A stretch of DNA of 64,000 nt from Methylobacterium sp. WSM2598. GTDB lineage: Bacteria; Pseudomonadota; Alphaproteobacteria; Rhizobiales; Beijerinckiaceae. The translations under genes and the position numbers were made by a program. A model generated the notes under the pieces. The model made no database searches. It worked only from the letters and a program-made list of their open reading frames with translations, and was not told the origin of the DNA. The DNA lies in the NCBI RefSeq assembly GCF_000379105.1, contig NZ_KB900609.1, positions 2,864,774 to 2,928,773 on the forward strand. The letters are read 5' to 3'. Positions 34,344-42,212 of the stretch are shown one piece after another (position 1 is the stretch's first letter; each line of letters begins with the position of its first letter).

Positions 34344-35008
34344 CGCAATTCCTCCAGAGCCTTATGGAAGTCCTGGCGAGCGCTCTCCCGCTCCTGTCTA
34401 TCCTTCTCCTCAAGTCTCGCCATATGCGTCCGTGCGCCCCCGAATGCCTCTGCAAGCCACTGCCCCATCACGACGATGGCCCGTGGTGGCACCTCCTTGT
34501 AGACGCGCTTCACCGTCCCGCTCTCGTCGTCCCAGTAGGTCCCAACGTTCATGTCCGTGAGGCCGCGTACCCTCCTGACAAGCTGAGCCCGGAAGCCAGC
34601 GTCAGACCGAAACCGTCTAGGCTCCGCCTCCAGCAGGAGGAACATGGCCAGTGCAGTCTCTACGACCGCCTTGGGTTGCACATCGGCCGCGAGCTTCAGC
34701 ACCTCCTGCGCAGCACGTCGCTCGAAGGCGTAGCCCACCTGTCCCCGATGGTAGCCGTCCACGATGCCCTGAGCGTGGCTGACGATGGTGGCCCAGCGCG
34801 CCTCTAACTGACCCCACAGGGGGCTCTCCTTGTTCTTCTCGACACGAGCCCTCACGAGGCGCCTGTACGAGCCCAGGACGGCCTCCGTAACACCCACCTG
34901 GTCGACCGCCCCATGTCTGCGTAGACGCGCCTTATGGGCCTTGCAGTAAAGACTGAACCGTGACTCAGCCGGGGATGAACAACCCGGTGCGCGACATACT
35001 CTCGACAT
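34340..35008 (-). CDS. Zinc-finger-like island protein, ParB partner
   Basis: A 222-residue protein of unknown family. The N terminus has a possible Cys4 or Cys3His zinc site: VCRAPGCSSPAESRFSLYCKAHKARL. The rest is mainly helical (VGVTEAVLGSYRRLVRARVEK, QVGYAFERRAAQEVLKLAADV, TALAMFLLLEAEP) and ends in a charged helix. A CAGGAG ribosome site 5 bases ahead fixes ATG 35008. It overlaps the ParB-like gene by 4 bases. A degraded copy, with Cys residues changed to Gly, lies at 39836-40147, showing that this gene is a standard part of this element family. Confidence 0.75.
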   Translation of the reverse strand: MSRVCRAPGCSSPAESRFSLYCKAHKARLRRHGAVDQVGVTEAVLGSYRRLVRARVEKNKESPLWGQLEARWATIVSHAQGIVDGYHRGQVGYAFERRAAQEVLKLAADVQPKAVVETALAMFLLLEAEPRRFRSDAGFRAQLVRRVRGLTDMNVGTYWDDESGTVKRVYKEVPPRAIVVMGQWLAEAFGGARTHMARLEEKDRQERESARQDFHKALEELR

Positions 35009-35088
35009 TCATACTCCTGAGATTAGTGGCCGTCCCCTGACGCACAGGGACGGAACAACTCCACATGTCCACAGTCATAAGGGCACAT

Positions 35089-35652
35089 TCATTGCACTGC
35101 CTGTCCGGCTTCGTCCCTGATGATGCGGTACACCTGCATCCGTGAGATGCCGAACGTCCTAGCAATCTCGGCTGGTCCCTTACCTTCAGCGTGCATGGCT
35201 CTCACAGCGGCTCTATCGGTACGCCGTGTCCCGCCCTTGTAGACGCCTTTGGCCTTCGCCTCCTCGATGCCCTCTCGCTGCCGCTCCTTGATGAACCGGC
35301 GCTCCATCTGAGCCACCATGCCCAGCACGGTCAGCACAATCCGCCCAGTCTCGCCACTCGTGGAGACGTGTGGGTCTAGGACGGTCAGGAAGGCTCCACG
35401 TTGGTCCAATTCGTGGACGATGTTGAGCACGTCGCGAGTGTCACGGCCAAGGCGGTCCGCCCGCGTGACAACCAACTCGTCTCCCTCCCGGATGAAGTCG
35501 AGGATGGCCGCCAACTCCGTCCGCCCGTCCCGGCTCGCTCCTGACACCTTCTCCGACCTGACTGGCTGGCATCCTTCCGCCTTGAGCCGGGCAATCTGGC
35601 TCTCAATGTCTTGGTCGAGGGTTGAGACACGAGCATATCCGATGCGAGCCAT
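35089..35652 (-). CDS. Serine recombinase (resolvase/invertase)
   Basis: A 187-residue small serine recombinase. The catalytic Ser is in IGYARVSTLDQD, and Arg residues in VTRADRLGRDTRDV; the long E helix is in VLTVLGMVAQMERRFIKERQREG, and a C-terminal HTH_7 domain (AEIARTFGISRMQVYRII) binds DNA. Length is complete. The upstream gap holds a 10-bp inverted repeat with more GTCAC motifs, a likely binding or recombination site. It may resolve or invert parts of the island. Confidence 0.93.
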   Translation of the reverse strand: MARIGYARVSTLDQDIESQIARLKAEGCQPVRSEKVSGASRDGRTELAAILDFIREGDELVVTRADRLGRDTRDVLNIVHELDQRGAFLTVLDPHVSTSGETGRIVLTVLGMVAQMERRFIKERQREGIEEAKAKGVYKGGTRRTDRAAVRAMHAEGKGPAEIARTFGISRMQVYRIIRDEAGQAVQ

Positions 35653-35685
35653 GCGTCACCTCAGGGTCTAAGACCGCTAGAAGAT

Positions 35686-35725
35686 GGCGTCACATTCGAA
35701 GCATGTCAAACCCCGATGTGACGCC
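35686..35725. promoter_or_regulatory. Inverted repeat upstream of the serine recombinase
   Basis: GGCGTCACAT and ATGTGACGCC, perfect over 10 bp with a 20-base spacer, 34 bases ahead of the recombinase start. Further GTCACCTCAG and GCGTCACC copies occur at 35654 and 35733-35750. This pattern suits a res-like site or autoregulatory operator. Confidence 0.6.
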
Positions 35726-35775
35726 AAAGCATGTCACCTCAGAGCGTCACCACAGGGTTCACCGTGATGTGGCGC

Positions 35776-36237
35776 CTAGCTCGGGTGGAGACGCGCTGTC
35801 TGGCGGTCGGCATCGTCAGTTCCTGCGGCGCAGCGGACTAGCGCCGGGCTCCTCACTGCTGGGAGCAGAGCGACACTCGCGGGAGCTACAGCCCTGCGCA
35901 GCGGTGCATGACGCGCCCGGTCTTCGCGGGCAAGTGATGCCTGTACGAAGCCGCGCTGGCGCACCCACACGTCATCGCGCGAGCCCCCACGGGGGACTTC
36001 AGGCCAACGCTCGTCTGTCGAATGCCGTCTCACGTATCTGCCACGAACATTTGGGCCCTCTGCCTTCCCGGCTCGCTTAGGGAGGTAGCAGCAGAGTTCG
36101 TCTCGCCCGTTCCCGGCTCGATAGCACCGCTCAAAAGTGAGCAGTGAGACGCCAAGCTCCTCACACATCACGCGAATGTCCCTCACCACGCTCCGGTGTT
36201 CCTTCCCGGTAAGGTCCGCGATTTCCAGGCTGCTCAT
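35776..36237 (-). pseudogene. Rha-family phage regulator, truncated
   Basis: The first 55 codons match Rha proteins: MSSLEIADLTGKEHRSVVRD followed by LCCYLPKR at the expected place. After LPKR the family should continue with a conserved Gly-Tyr core; instead the frame gives Arg-rich low-complexity sequence, so the gene was cut or shifted there. A second fragment of the same 5' end is at 37147-37175. Confidence 0.65.
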
Positions 36238-36323
36238 GGTGGGCTCAGAGCACGGCTAAGTAGGCTGCGCACCGGACGACGGCAGTGAAACTCCGTCCTG
36301 GCGACGCACGGCCGAGCAGACAA

Positions 36324-36704
36324 TTATGTGGAGCGCGTCTTAGGGCACAGGCCCACGATGCCAGCGACGAGGTCTTCTAGATCATAGGGCTTTTCCCATC
36401 GCTTCACGTCTGCGAAACGATCAGGTATTACGCACGCGTCGTATCCTGTAGCGAAGACAAACGGTATGCCCCGCCGTTTCAGTTCGTCTGCAACAGAAAA
36501 TGACATCTCATCACGCAGATTGATATCTAAGACTACTACCTCAAGTTCGCCCGCCCTAACCTGATTCATGGCTTGGTCTATTTGGGGAATAGGTCCGATG
36601 ACGGTCGCTCCCGCTGCCGTCAGAAACTTTTTCAGGTCATCCCCGATGAAGTACTCGTCCTCAACAACGAGCACGCGGCATCCCGCAAGGGGTTGGCTGG
36701 TCAA
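36324..36704 (-). CDS. Single-domain response regulator
   Basis: A 126-residue receiver: VLVVEDEYFIGDDLKKFL acidic pocket, VVLDINLRDEMSF with the phosphoacceptor Asp, FATGYDA switch and KRWEKPYDLEDLV with the Lys (WEKPY as in PhyR- and FixJ-related stand-alone receivers). No kinase is on the island, so it must be driven by host kinases. It may let the element tap host signalling (inference). Confidence 0.88.
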   Translation of the reverse strand: MTSQPLAGCRVLVVEDEYFIGDDLKKFLTAAGATVIGPIPQIDQAMNQVRAGELEVVVLDINLRDEMSFSVADELKRRGIPFVFATGYDACVIPDRFADVKRWEKPYDLEDLVAGIVGLCPKTRST

Positions 36705-36831
36705 GATGGTGCCTCCCTACCTTCTGCGAGCACCCTCGCACCGACGAGCATGGGCGCGCAATTCCTGACATCGTCTGGCAAGGTCGCCCGAGACGGGCGA
36801 TAATACCAGGAGCAACCATGGGGGCTTCCCG

Positions 36832-37017
36832 ATGAACCCCGACGTACCATCCGAACCCACCAACCCCTCGGTACCGGTGAAGCCGCTAACCCCTGAGCAG
36901 ACGCGAGAGCTCATTGATGCCACGCACAAGTCCGCAGAGGACGGCGAGGAACACGTCAGGAAATCTCGGAGGGTCATTGCTCAGTCGGCTGAGGTGCTGA
37001 AGCGCTCTCGGAAGTGA
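36832..37017 (+). CDS. Small hypothetical protein
   Basis: A 61-residue acidic-then-basic protein: a Pro/Val-rich lead (PSEPTNPSVPVKPLTPEQT) and a helix ending SAEVLKRSRK. No strong ribosome site and no family match. Confidence 0.45.
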   Translation: MNPDVPSEPTNPSVPVKPLTPEQTRELIDATHKSAEDGEEHVRKSRRVIAQSAEVLKRSRK

Positions 37018-37146
37018 TGGTGGATCGTAACCGCGAGGGTCACGCTCCGTCCCGTGACGGTGCATGGCCGCCTTCATCTCCCGGGGGCGCTCCTGGTGTG
37101 CCCACTGGAAGAACCCTCCGGGTCATCGGAGTCGTAGCCCTGCACG

Positions 37147-37175
37147 GTTAGGTCCGCAATCTCAGGACTGCTCAT
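37147..37175 (-). pseudogene. 5' fragment of a second Rha-type regulator
   Basis: Reads MSSPEIADLT, near-identical to the first ten codons of the gene at 36237, then changes to unrelated sequence. It shows a partial duplication of that gene start, with the rest deleted. Confidence 0.5.
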
Positions 37176-37293
37176 GGGGGCTCCGTGGCCTCGTGAGCGC
37201 GCATCGACCGCCGCATCACAAATTCGGACTTTCGGAGCGCCCGGCGCTCAATGTGGAGTGGGAACAACGTCGGATTAACATGGGTTATCTGGC

Positions 37294-37551
37294 ATGGATG
37301 CTCCTGCCGGATGAGAAGCGCAGCTCGCTAAGGAGAAGGCGGACCTCGCCCAGGCCGAGCAGGACATTGCCGCGGGTGAGAGGCGCATCACGGAGCTGGA
37401 GCTGAGGATAGAACGGCTGTGGGCTGAAGGGCGCGACACGGCTCAAGCCGAACGGCTCCTCGGCATCTTCAAGGCCACTCTGACCGAGTGGCAGAGGCAC
37501 CGCGCTTTAATCCACGAGGCAATCCGGCGCTTGCAGGGGGCTGGTATCTAG
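37294..37551 (+). pseudogene. Coiled-coil protein homologue with early TGA
   Basis: Homologue of the 89-residue protein at 10648-10917. It starts MDAPAG like that protein, but codon 7 is TGA (37312-37314); the same frame then continues for 78 codons with matching EKADLAQAEQDIAAGERRI and GRDTAQAERLL segments. No indel is needed. Translation could restart downstream only without a clear start. I read it as a nonsense pseudogene; recoding is unlikely. Confidence 0.7.
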
Positions 37552-37625
37552 ACGTGGTCGCTCGGATGAGTGGTCACGCACCGGAAATCCAGGCCGGCGA
37601 ACTTGAAGGTGGTGGTGTCGGTCAT
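37548..37625 (-). pseudogene. BRO/antirepressor-type N-terminal fragment
   Basis: A 25-codon frame MTDTTTFKFAGLDFRCVTTH that looks like the start of BRO-N phage proteins (TFxFxGxxxRVV), ended by a TAG created where it meets the coiled-coil gene tail. Short match, so tentative. Confidence 0.35.
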
Positions 37626-37750
37626 TGTCAGGAGTCTCTACGGGCTCCTGAGTGGCCCCGGGGGCGAGCGTCCTGTGTTCAAAGGTAGCTGAGACGGCAA
37701 GGGAGGTCGGCCACGCCGCGAGCAAAGAAAGACCGGCCATGGTTGGAGCC

Positions 37751-37805
37751 AGGGTAGTGGCCTAGGACGGCCGTTCTTGATTTCAGGTAGGGTAGTAGCC
37801 TGGAC
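37751..37805. repeat. Imperfect direct repeat pair in an empty gap
   Basis: AGGGTAGTGGCCTAGGAC at 37751 and AGGGTAGTAGCCTGGAC at 37789, each followed by a CGGCCGT box. The surrounding gap (37552-37869) has no supported intact gene. Confidence 0.45.
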
Positions 37806-37869
37806 ACTCTAAACGGCCGTGTACGGTCAGCCCTGGCGGCTCTAAAGGGCCATCTAGTGTTGAGATTGC

Positions 37870-38151
37870 CTAGACTTCCCCCATTAGATGTTCTGTTATA
37901 GCCACCATCAACTCAGATGACTTAATCTCCTCGATTAAGCGTCTGAGTTCGGCCAGTTCCTCCGGAGACGCTGGGAGGGACATAGTGTCAGCTATATGGG
38001 CTATAATTTCAGCCCGAGCTATCTCTCTGTTGATAGCTGCCTTGACCTCAGCATCTACGGGTCCTTCCTCCTGCAGAATATCCCAGTAAATTGCCATCAA
38101 GTCTAGCAGGCGTTTCGATAGAAGCTTAAGTCTGTCTGGGCTGAGCTGCAT
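37870..38151 (-). CDS. Small helical hypothetical protein
   Basis: A 93-residue, mostly helical acidic protein beginning MQLSPDRLKLLSKRLLDLMA and ending in ELMVAITEHLMGEV. The AT content is the highest of the island genes, suggesting separate ancestry. No family recognised; size and charge suit a phage-type regulator or antidote, but there is no partner gene. Confidence 0.6.
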   Translation of the reverse strand: MQLSPDRLKLLSKRLLDLMAIYWDILQEEGPVDAEVKAAINREIARAEIIAHIADTMSLPASPEELAELRRLIEEIKSSELMVAITEHLMGEV

Positions 38152-38264
38152 CTTGATACTGGATATGCTGATTGAGGACTCTGCCTAGGTCCGCAATACG
38201 CACCTAACTAGTATATAGCGGGCATCTACTCTGGTTCAACAACAGAGTTAACAGTAAGCTCCGG

Positions 38265-38579
38265 TCAAGCTTCTGGAGCAAGACTGTCTAGCCATCGGTT
38301 GAACGCCCTGGCCTGCCGCTCCCTGGTGCCCTTCAGCAGCTCGCTCAGGGCCTCCCGCTCCACGACAGTCATCATCAGGTGGCCGCCCTTGCCGATAGGA
38401 ATGAGGCCGTAGCCCCAAGCGTCCTCGCTGAGGGCTTCCTGGCGGCGATGCCGAGCTGTGTCAGGGTGCCAGCCGATATGCTCGCCAGCGTCCTGTTCGA
38501 TTAGCCAGAGGTGGCCCTGAGCGGCCACTGAGCGGACCCTGTAGGCCTTCCTGAGCCCCTCGCTTCCCTCGGTAGCCAT
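38265..38579 (-). CDS. Hypothetical island protein
   Basis: A 104-residue protein, MATEGSEGLRKAYRVRSVAA onwards, with SEDAWGYGLIPIGKGGHLMM and a C-terminal helix ARAFNRWLDSLAPEA. The Arg/Lys balance and small size fit a DNA-binding or phage accessory protein, but no motif is diagnostic. Confidence 0.5.
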   Translation of the reverse strand: MATEGSEGLRKAYRVRSVAAQGHLWLIEQDAGEHIGWHPDTARHRRQEALSEDAWGYGLIPIGKGGHLMMTVVEREALSELLKGTRERQARAFNRWLDSLAPEA

Positions 38580-38646
38580 CCTTCTCTCGTTACGTGCTGA
38601 GGCTTATGCGAATGGGTTGGCTGCGCGCGCCAGCAGGGCGCCAGAC

Positions 38647-38877
38647 CTAGGCGTCGTATTGTGGCCGAGACCCACTCCAGTCCGGCCAAGTCTCGACGTT
38701 CGCGCTACCGCACGCTTTGCATCGTAGGTGCCGGGCGACATCCCTCACAGGCATAGTCGCAGGCCACCGGTCGAGCGGCATGGAGATGCTGTGGCCACAT
38801 TTCATACAGTCGAGCCAGACACCGCACGCTTCAGTCTGGCGGGCCTGTTCGACTGTGAACCAAGCTTGATTGTTCAT
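38647..38877 (-). CDS. Small zinc-ribbon protein
   Basis: A 76-residue protein with two Cys pairs: WLDCMKCGHSISM and LRCKACGSANVE, a C-x2-C ... C-x2-C ribbon. An AGAGGA ribosome site just upstream favours the ATGATG at 38877-38880 over the longer frame. Related small ribbon proteins occur in Hyphomicrobiales as hypotheticals. Function unknown. Confidence 0.6.
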   Translation of the reverse strand: MNNQAWFTVEQARQTEACGVWLDCMKCGHSISMPLDRWPATMPVRDVARHLRCKACGSANVETWPDWSGSRPQYDA

Positions 38878-39009
38878 CATTCCTCTGTGGGCATCATCAG
38901 ACTCAACGTGGCGGGGCACGGCTGGTTCGAGTGTACGATTGGTCTGAAAGGTACGGCGGAGTGCTCCGTGAGGACCGGACATCCTAGCCGGGCATCCATG
39001 CGTCCGCAT

Positions 39010-39420
39010 TAAGCCAAATCAATCCGCGCTGCCCGTACTCGCGGCAGAGACCCTTCAAAGGTCCGCTATGCCGCTGTCAGCGTCCCTTCGTCGAGAGCAT
39101 ATCGGGTGGCTCTTCAGAGTCGGAAGCGGTCCTTGCGAACGTCAAGCTTGCTGAGTTCACGCCCTAACACTTCGGAATAGGGATGCGGGACATAGCTTCG
39201 TGCATCGTCGCCAGCGTCACCGTGCCATCAGCCTTCGCTCTCTGGTGCGAGTCCAACGATGGCATCGGCCACGCTGTCTTCAATCCTGGCCGCCCGCGCC
39301 AGTGTCTTGAAGCAGTGCCTCCAGGCACGGGTCGTCCCGTTCTTGACACCTGCACCGCACTCCTACACAGTGGTGTTGGTTCAACACGTTAAGTTATTGT
39401 CTGCGAAGAGATAATTGGAG
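39010..39420. other. Gap without a supported gene
   Basis: Island DNA left of the second att repeat. Short frames at 39183-39392 (plus) and 39164-39355 (minus) have no family likeness or ribosome site. Confidence 0.4.
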
Positions 39421-39457
39421 CCAGTGGAGGTTCGAGTCCTCTCGGCCGCACCATCCT
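39421..39457. repeat. Island attachment repeat, right copy (att)
   Basis: Exact copy of 30865-30901, without the rest of a tRNA. On its right, sequence homologous to the start of the integrase region follows (39458 onward), as expected for a junction between two tandem elements. Confidence 0.92.
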
Positions 39458-39536
39458 TGAAAGCCATTGCAGGCCAAAAGGTTGGTGCCAGACATTGGCT
39501 TCCGGGGTTGACCGCTCCTGCACAGCGGTCCTCCGC

Positions 39537-39835
39537 ATGGCCGTCCCGATGGCACGCCGCGGGACGGACTCCGCATCGGGGTCTGGTATCTTCGCCAGCG
39601 CACCCCAGCCGACCTTCTCAAGCTTGAGGCACTGCAAGTCTCGCTCCCCGTGGCCGATGCCTCTGCCACGGTGAAGATCGTTGCGGTGGTGCTCGTCTCA
39701 CTCAGGACCAGGGAGCCGGCTGAAGCCCGGACCCGTCAGGCTGGCGCGGACGCTGCCCCGACGCAGGTCTGGGATGCGCGAAGCAGGGGACCGTCCCCGC
39801 TCACGCAGCGCCAAGTCACAGCCCTCGCTGGCTAA
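39537..39835 (+). pseudogene. Integrase 5' relic
   Basis: About 300 bases aligning with codons 1-95 of the integrase at 30980: the DNA for TPADLL, SLRTREPAEARTR and GPSPLTQRQ is kept. A 1-base loss in the GGGGTCTGG stretch shifts the frame early, and homology stops at CTCGCTGGC, where the opposite-strand zinc-gene relic begins. Confidence 0.8.
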
Positions 39836-40147
39836 GCACGTCCTGCGCAGCCCGCCCCTCGAAGGCATAGCCCACCTGCCCCCGGTGGGAGCCGTCCACG
39901 ATGCCCTGAGCGTGACTGACGCGAATGGCCCAGCGTGCCTCCAACTGCCCGCACAGCGGGCTCTCCCTGTCCTTCTCGACACGAGCCCCCGCGAGGCGCC
40001 GGTACGAGCCCAGGACGGCCTCCGCAACGCCCACCTGATCGGACCGCCCCATGCCCTCCGTAGACGCGCCGTGTCAGCCTTGCCGTACAGACTGAACCGT
40101 GACGCAGCCGGGAATGAACCGCCCAGTGCGCGGCACATACGTGACAT
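39836..40147 (-). pseudogene. Relic of the zinc-finger-like island gene
   Basis: Roughly 310 bases aligning with the 5' half of 34340-35008. The frame is broken, and the putative metal site is lost: CRALGGSFPAASRFSLYGKADTA compared with CRAPGCSSP..SLYCKAHKA (two Cys to Gly, His to Asp). Shows the same gene belonged to the second element. Confidence 0.78.
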
Positions 40148-40254
40148 ATGCACCCCAAGATTCGTAGCCGTCCTCCGAGAGCCATTAGGCACATAATAGA
40201 CGACATGTGAGGCAGATTAGAGGCTTACGGCGGCCAATACACCCGTTTCATCCC

Positions 40255-40647
40255 TCATCTCAGCACCCAGATAGACATAACGATCAAGATAGTTGCACTA
40301 ATGGCATGAAGCCCGATCTGCCACCAGGCGGCGGTGCCCACCGACAAGACGAGGGCGACATCACAGACCGGAATGAGGACGGTTGCGCTCAGGACGATGC
40401 CCACCGCACGTCTGGAGGAGAAGCAGACGAGCCCGGCCAGATAGAGGGCCAGGGCGGCGTCTCGGAAACCGATGGCACGCAGGTACGCATCAGAGACATT
40501 GCCAGGAGCCGGTATGCCGAAGATCGAAGCTCCGGCGGTCGGGGCTGCGATGAACAGGCCGCTCAGGCACAAGAACACCGCTGCGAGGCCCAGGACGGCC
40601 CAGAAGCTCGGCCCTGAAGTGGATAGGTGTTGGTCGGCAGAAGCCAC
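40255..40647 (-). CDS. DUF4267 family membrane protein
   Basis: A 130-residue protein with four hydrophobic helices (FWAVLGLAAVFLCLSGLFI, ALALYLAGLVCF, AVGIVLSATVLIPVCDVALVL, IGLHAISATILIVMSIWVL). The block YLRAIGFRDAALALY followed by LIPVCDVALVL matches DUF4267. GGAGGAGG eight bases ahead fixes the GTG 40647 start. Function of the family is unknown. Intact among relics, so it may be maintained cargo. Confidence 0.75.
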   Translation of the reverse strand: MASADQHLSTSGPSFWAVLGLAAVFLCLSGLFIAAPTAGASIFGIPAPGNVSDAYLRAIGFRDAALALYLAGLVCFSSRRAVGIVLSATVLIPVCDVALVLSVGTAAWWQIGLHAISATILIVMSIWVLR

Positions 40648-40802
40648 GCTGACCCTCCTCCGGCTGCGCGAGGTCAACCGTGGAGGGCGCCTGCGGTGTC
40701 GTGCTCAGGCGCCCTGAGGCCAAGGAGGCCGATCGGCCGCATGAGGCTGGCAGCCGCATGAGGTAGGCGCCTGCTTCGCCTCAAGCTCCTGTCCAGCCAC
40801 CA

Positions 40803-41030
40803 TCACGCAGCTTCCGGGTTCAACGCCCGGTGCACCGACCCGCGACCGATGCCGAGTTCCTCGCCGATGGCGGCCGGACCCGTTCCGGTGGCGTGAAGCT
40901 CCCTGACCTTCTCAGCAGGCCCCCATGCAGGGCGCCCCTTGCCGGCATAGACCCCGGCAGCCTTGACCTCAAGCTGGCGGACGATGTCTGCGAGGTCAGC
41001 ATGAGACTCCTCAGAGCGGCCACCATCCAC
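40803..41030 (-). pseudogene. Serine recombinase, C-terminal relic
   Basis: Seventy-five codons: VKAAGVYAGKGRPAWGPAEKV then GTGPAAIGEELGIGRGSVHRAL, the linker and HTH_7 end of a resolvase, without catalytic domain. It parallels the intact recombinase of the first element. Confidence 0.7.
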
Positions 41031-41157
41031 CGAAGGTACGGTATGATAAACATTCTGAGGGCGGCCCTGTCATGGAACCAGCACCCGACTGCAGCCTTAC
41101 TGGCCCAGGCGCATCTCGGAAGGTGGCGCTTAGCAACGTGCCAGACGGGGGTGCTTC

Positions 41158-41385
41158 ATGCCTTCACACGACGCGCACGGGTTCTCGCAGCCTTCTCAGG
41201 GCAACCTGCTCTTCAGAGCCATCAAGAACGACTGGATTGCAGGCGAGCTTTGGCGGTTTGCGGCTGACCTGACCGAGCAGGGACTTCTCGACCAAGCGGC
41301 GGAACTCAGGGCGGAGTCACGGGCGGCCCGTGTGGCCGCGATGCAGTGCCGAGCCAGGGCCGGGTTGTTCTCAGTCCTGAGTTGA
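41158..41385 (+). CDS. Small hypothetical protein
   Basis: A 75-residue frame beginning MPSHDAHGFSQPSQGNLLFR with a helical Ala/Arg/Glu-rich centre (LDQAAELRAESRAARVAAM). No family match; could be a fragment of a larger gene. Confidence 0.45.
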   Translation: MPSHDAHGFSQPSQGNLLFRAIKNDWIAGELWRFAADLTEQGLLDQAAELRAESRAARVAAMQCRARAGLFSVLS

Positions 41386-41499
41386 CCTCTATCAGAGGGG
41401 TAAGCTGCGCGGACACCTGGGGGCGCGGGCGCTGCACCGCGGCGGCCCGGTTCCGCGACCCGACGCATGGTGCCGACGGGCACCCGGGAACGAGCCCCC

Positions 41500-42150
41500 T
41501 CAGGTGAGGACGCGCTCCCCCGCCGGCGTGCGCACCAGCGCCCGCAGCGCGAAGTCCGGGCCCGCCCGGAAGGCGGGCGGGTCGACGAGTCCGAGCCGCG
41601 CGTGCAGCGCCGCGATCCGGTCCGGCTCGGGATGCGCGAGGTCGAGGCGGACGAGCCGCGCCCCCGCCTCCGGCATCGCGCCGGCCGGGCCCGGGAGCCC
41701 CTCCCAGTCGATCACGCTGGGCACGGCGCCGTCCTCCGGCAGGGTGCCGTCCGGCCGCAGGGCGAACAGCCAGGACCGCTCCCCCCGCGAGATCCGCGCC
41801 GGGCACCCCACCAGGGCGCCATGCGCGGCCGCGACCGCGGCGATCGCCCCCGTCCGCGCCACCAGCGTGCGCAGCCGCCGCCCGCGCGCCCAGGCCGCCC
41901 GCACCGCGTCCAGGTCGTCGAGGCCGAACCAGCGCGGCCCGGCCGGCGCCGGTGCCTCTGGGTCGCGCGCGATCACCTCCAGATAGAGGTCGTCCCCGAG
42001 CCGCAGGACGAGGTTGTGCGTGCCCATCTGGGGATGGCGGCCGCCGGCCCGCATCGGCAGCCCGAGGCACGCCTGAACATGCGCCTCGCCCTCGGCGAGC
42101 GTCGGGGCGACGATCACCAAATGGTCGAGCCGCAGCATCTGCGCGCTCAC
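41500..42150 (-). CDS. VOC-superfamily (glyoxalase-like) protein
   Basis: A 216-residue protein with a glyoxalase-like_3 layout: LDHLVIVAPTLAEGEAHVQACLG opening a beta-alpha-beta module, GTHNLVLRLGDDLYLEVIARD closing the first half, and a diverged second half. First residue His of LDHL and Glu of LEVI are the likely metal ligands. Substrate unknown. It follows pheT on the same strand with a 62-base gap. Confidence 0.85.
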   Translation of the reverse strand: MSAQMLRLDHLVIVAPTLAEGEAHVQACLGLPMRAGGRHPQMGTHNLVLRLGDDLYLEVIARDPEAPAPAGPRWFGLDDLDAVRAAWARGRRLRTLVARTGAIAAVAAAHGALVGCPARISRGERSWLFALRPDGTLPEDGAVPSVIDWEGLPGPAGAMPEAGARLVRLDLAHPEPDRIAALHARLGLVDPPAFRAGPDFALRALVRTPAGERVLT

Positions 42151-42212
42151 GGCCCCCTCCCGGCGCTCGCGTCCGTCATCGCCCCTTCCCCGGACCCGCC
42201 CGGCGCCGGGCG

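Larger units (their letters stand above)
30865..39457. mobile_element. Integrated genetic island at tRNA-Leu
   Basis: Bounded by 37-bp perfect direct repeats, the left one being the tRNA-Leu 3' end. Contents: tyrosine integrase (nonsense-broken), small unknown genes, a ParB-like/zinc-binding gene pair, a serine recombinase, a response regulator, and truncated phage regulators (Rha, BRO-like). GC is clearly lower than in the flanks and spaced with AT-rich gaps. No capsid, tail, replication or conjugation gene is visible, so it is a small satellite-like or decayed element, probably immobile now. Confidence 0.85.
39458..41400. mobile_element. Degraded second element of the same family
   Basis: Begins with the same post-att leader (CCAAAAGGTTGGTGCCAGAC versus CCAGAAGGTTGGTGCCAGAC), followed by integrase and zinc-gene relics joined by a large deletion, then a DUF4267 gene, a resolvase tail and a hypothetical. 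GC returns to the core value near 41.4 kb. No third copy of the att repeat is visible, so the right end is approximate. Confidence 0.65.

Noticed and set aside
37312..37314. Selenocysteine recoding at the TGA of the island coiled-coil gene
   Set aside because: The homologue has Arg-type codons here, there is no redox context and no hairpin resembling a SECIS element just after it.
39421..39457. A second tRNA gene at the right att repeat
   Set aside because: Only the 3' 33 bases of tRNA-Leu are present; D-arm, anticodon arm and 5' acceptor strand are missing.
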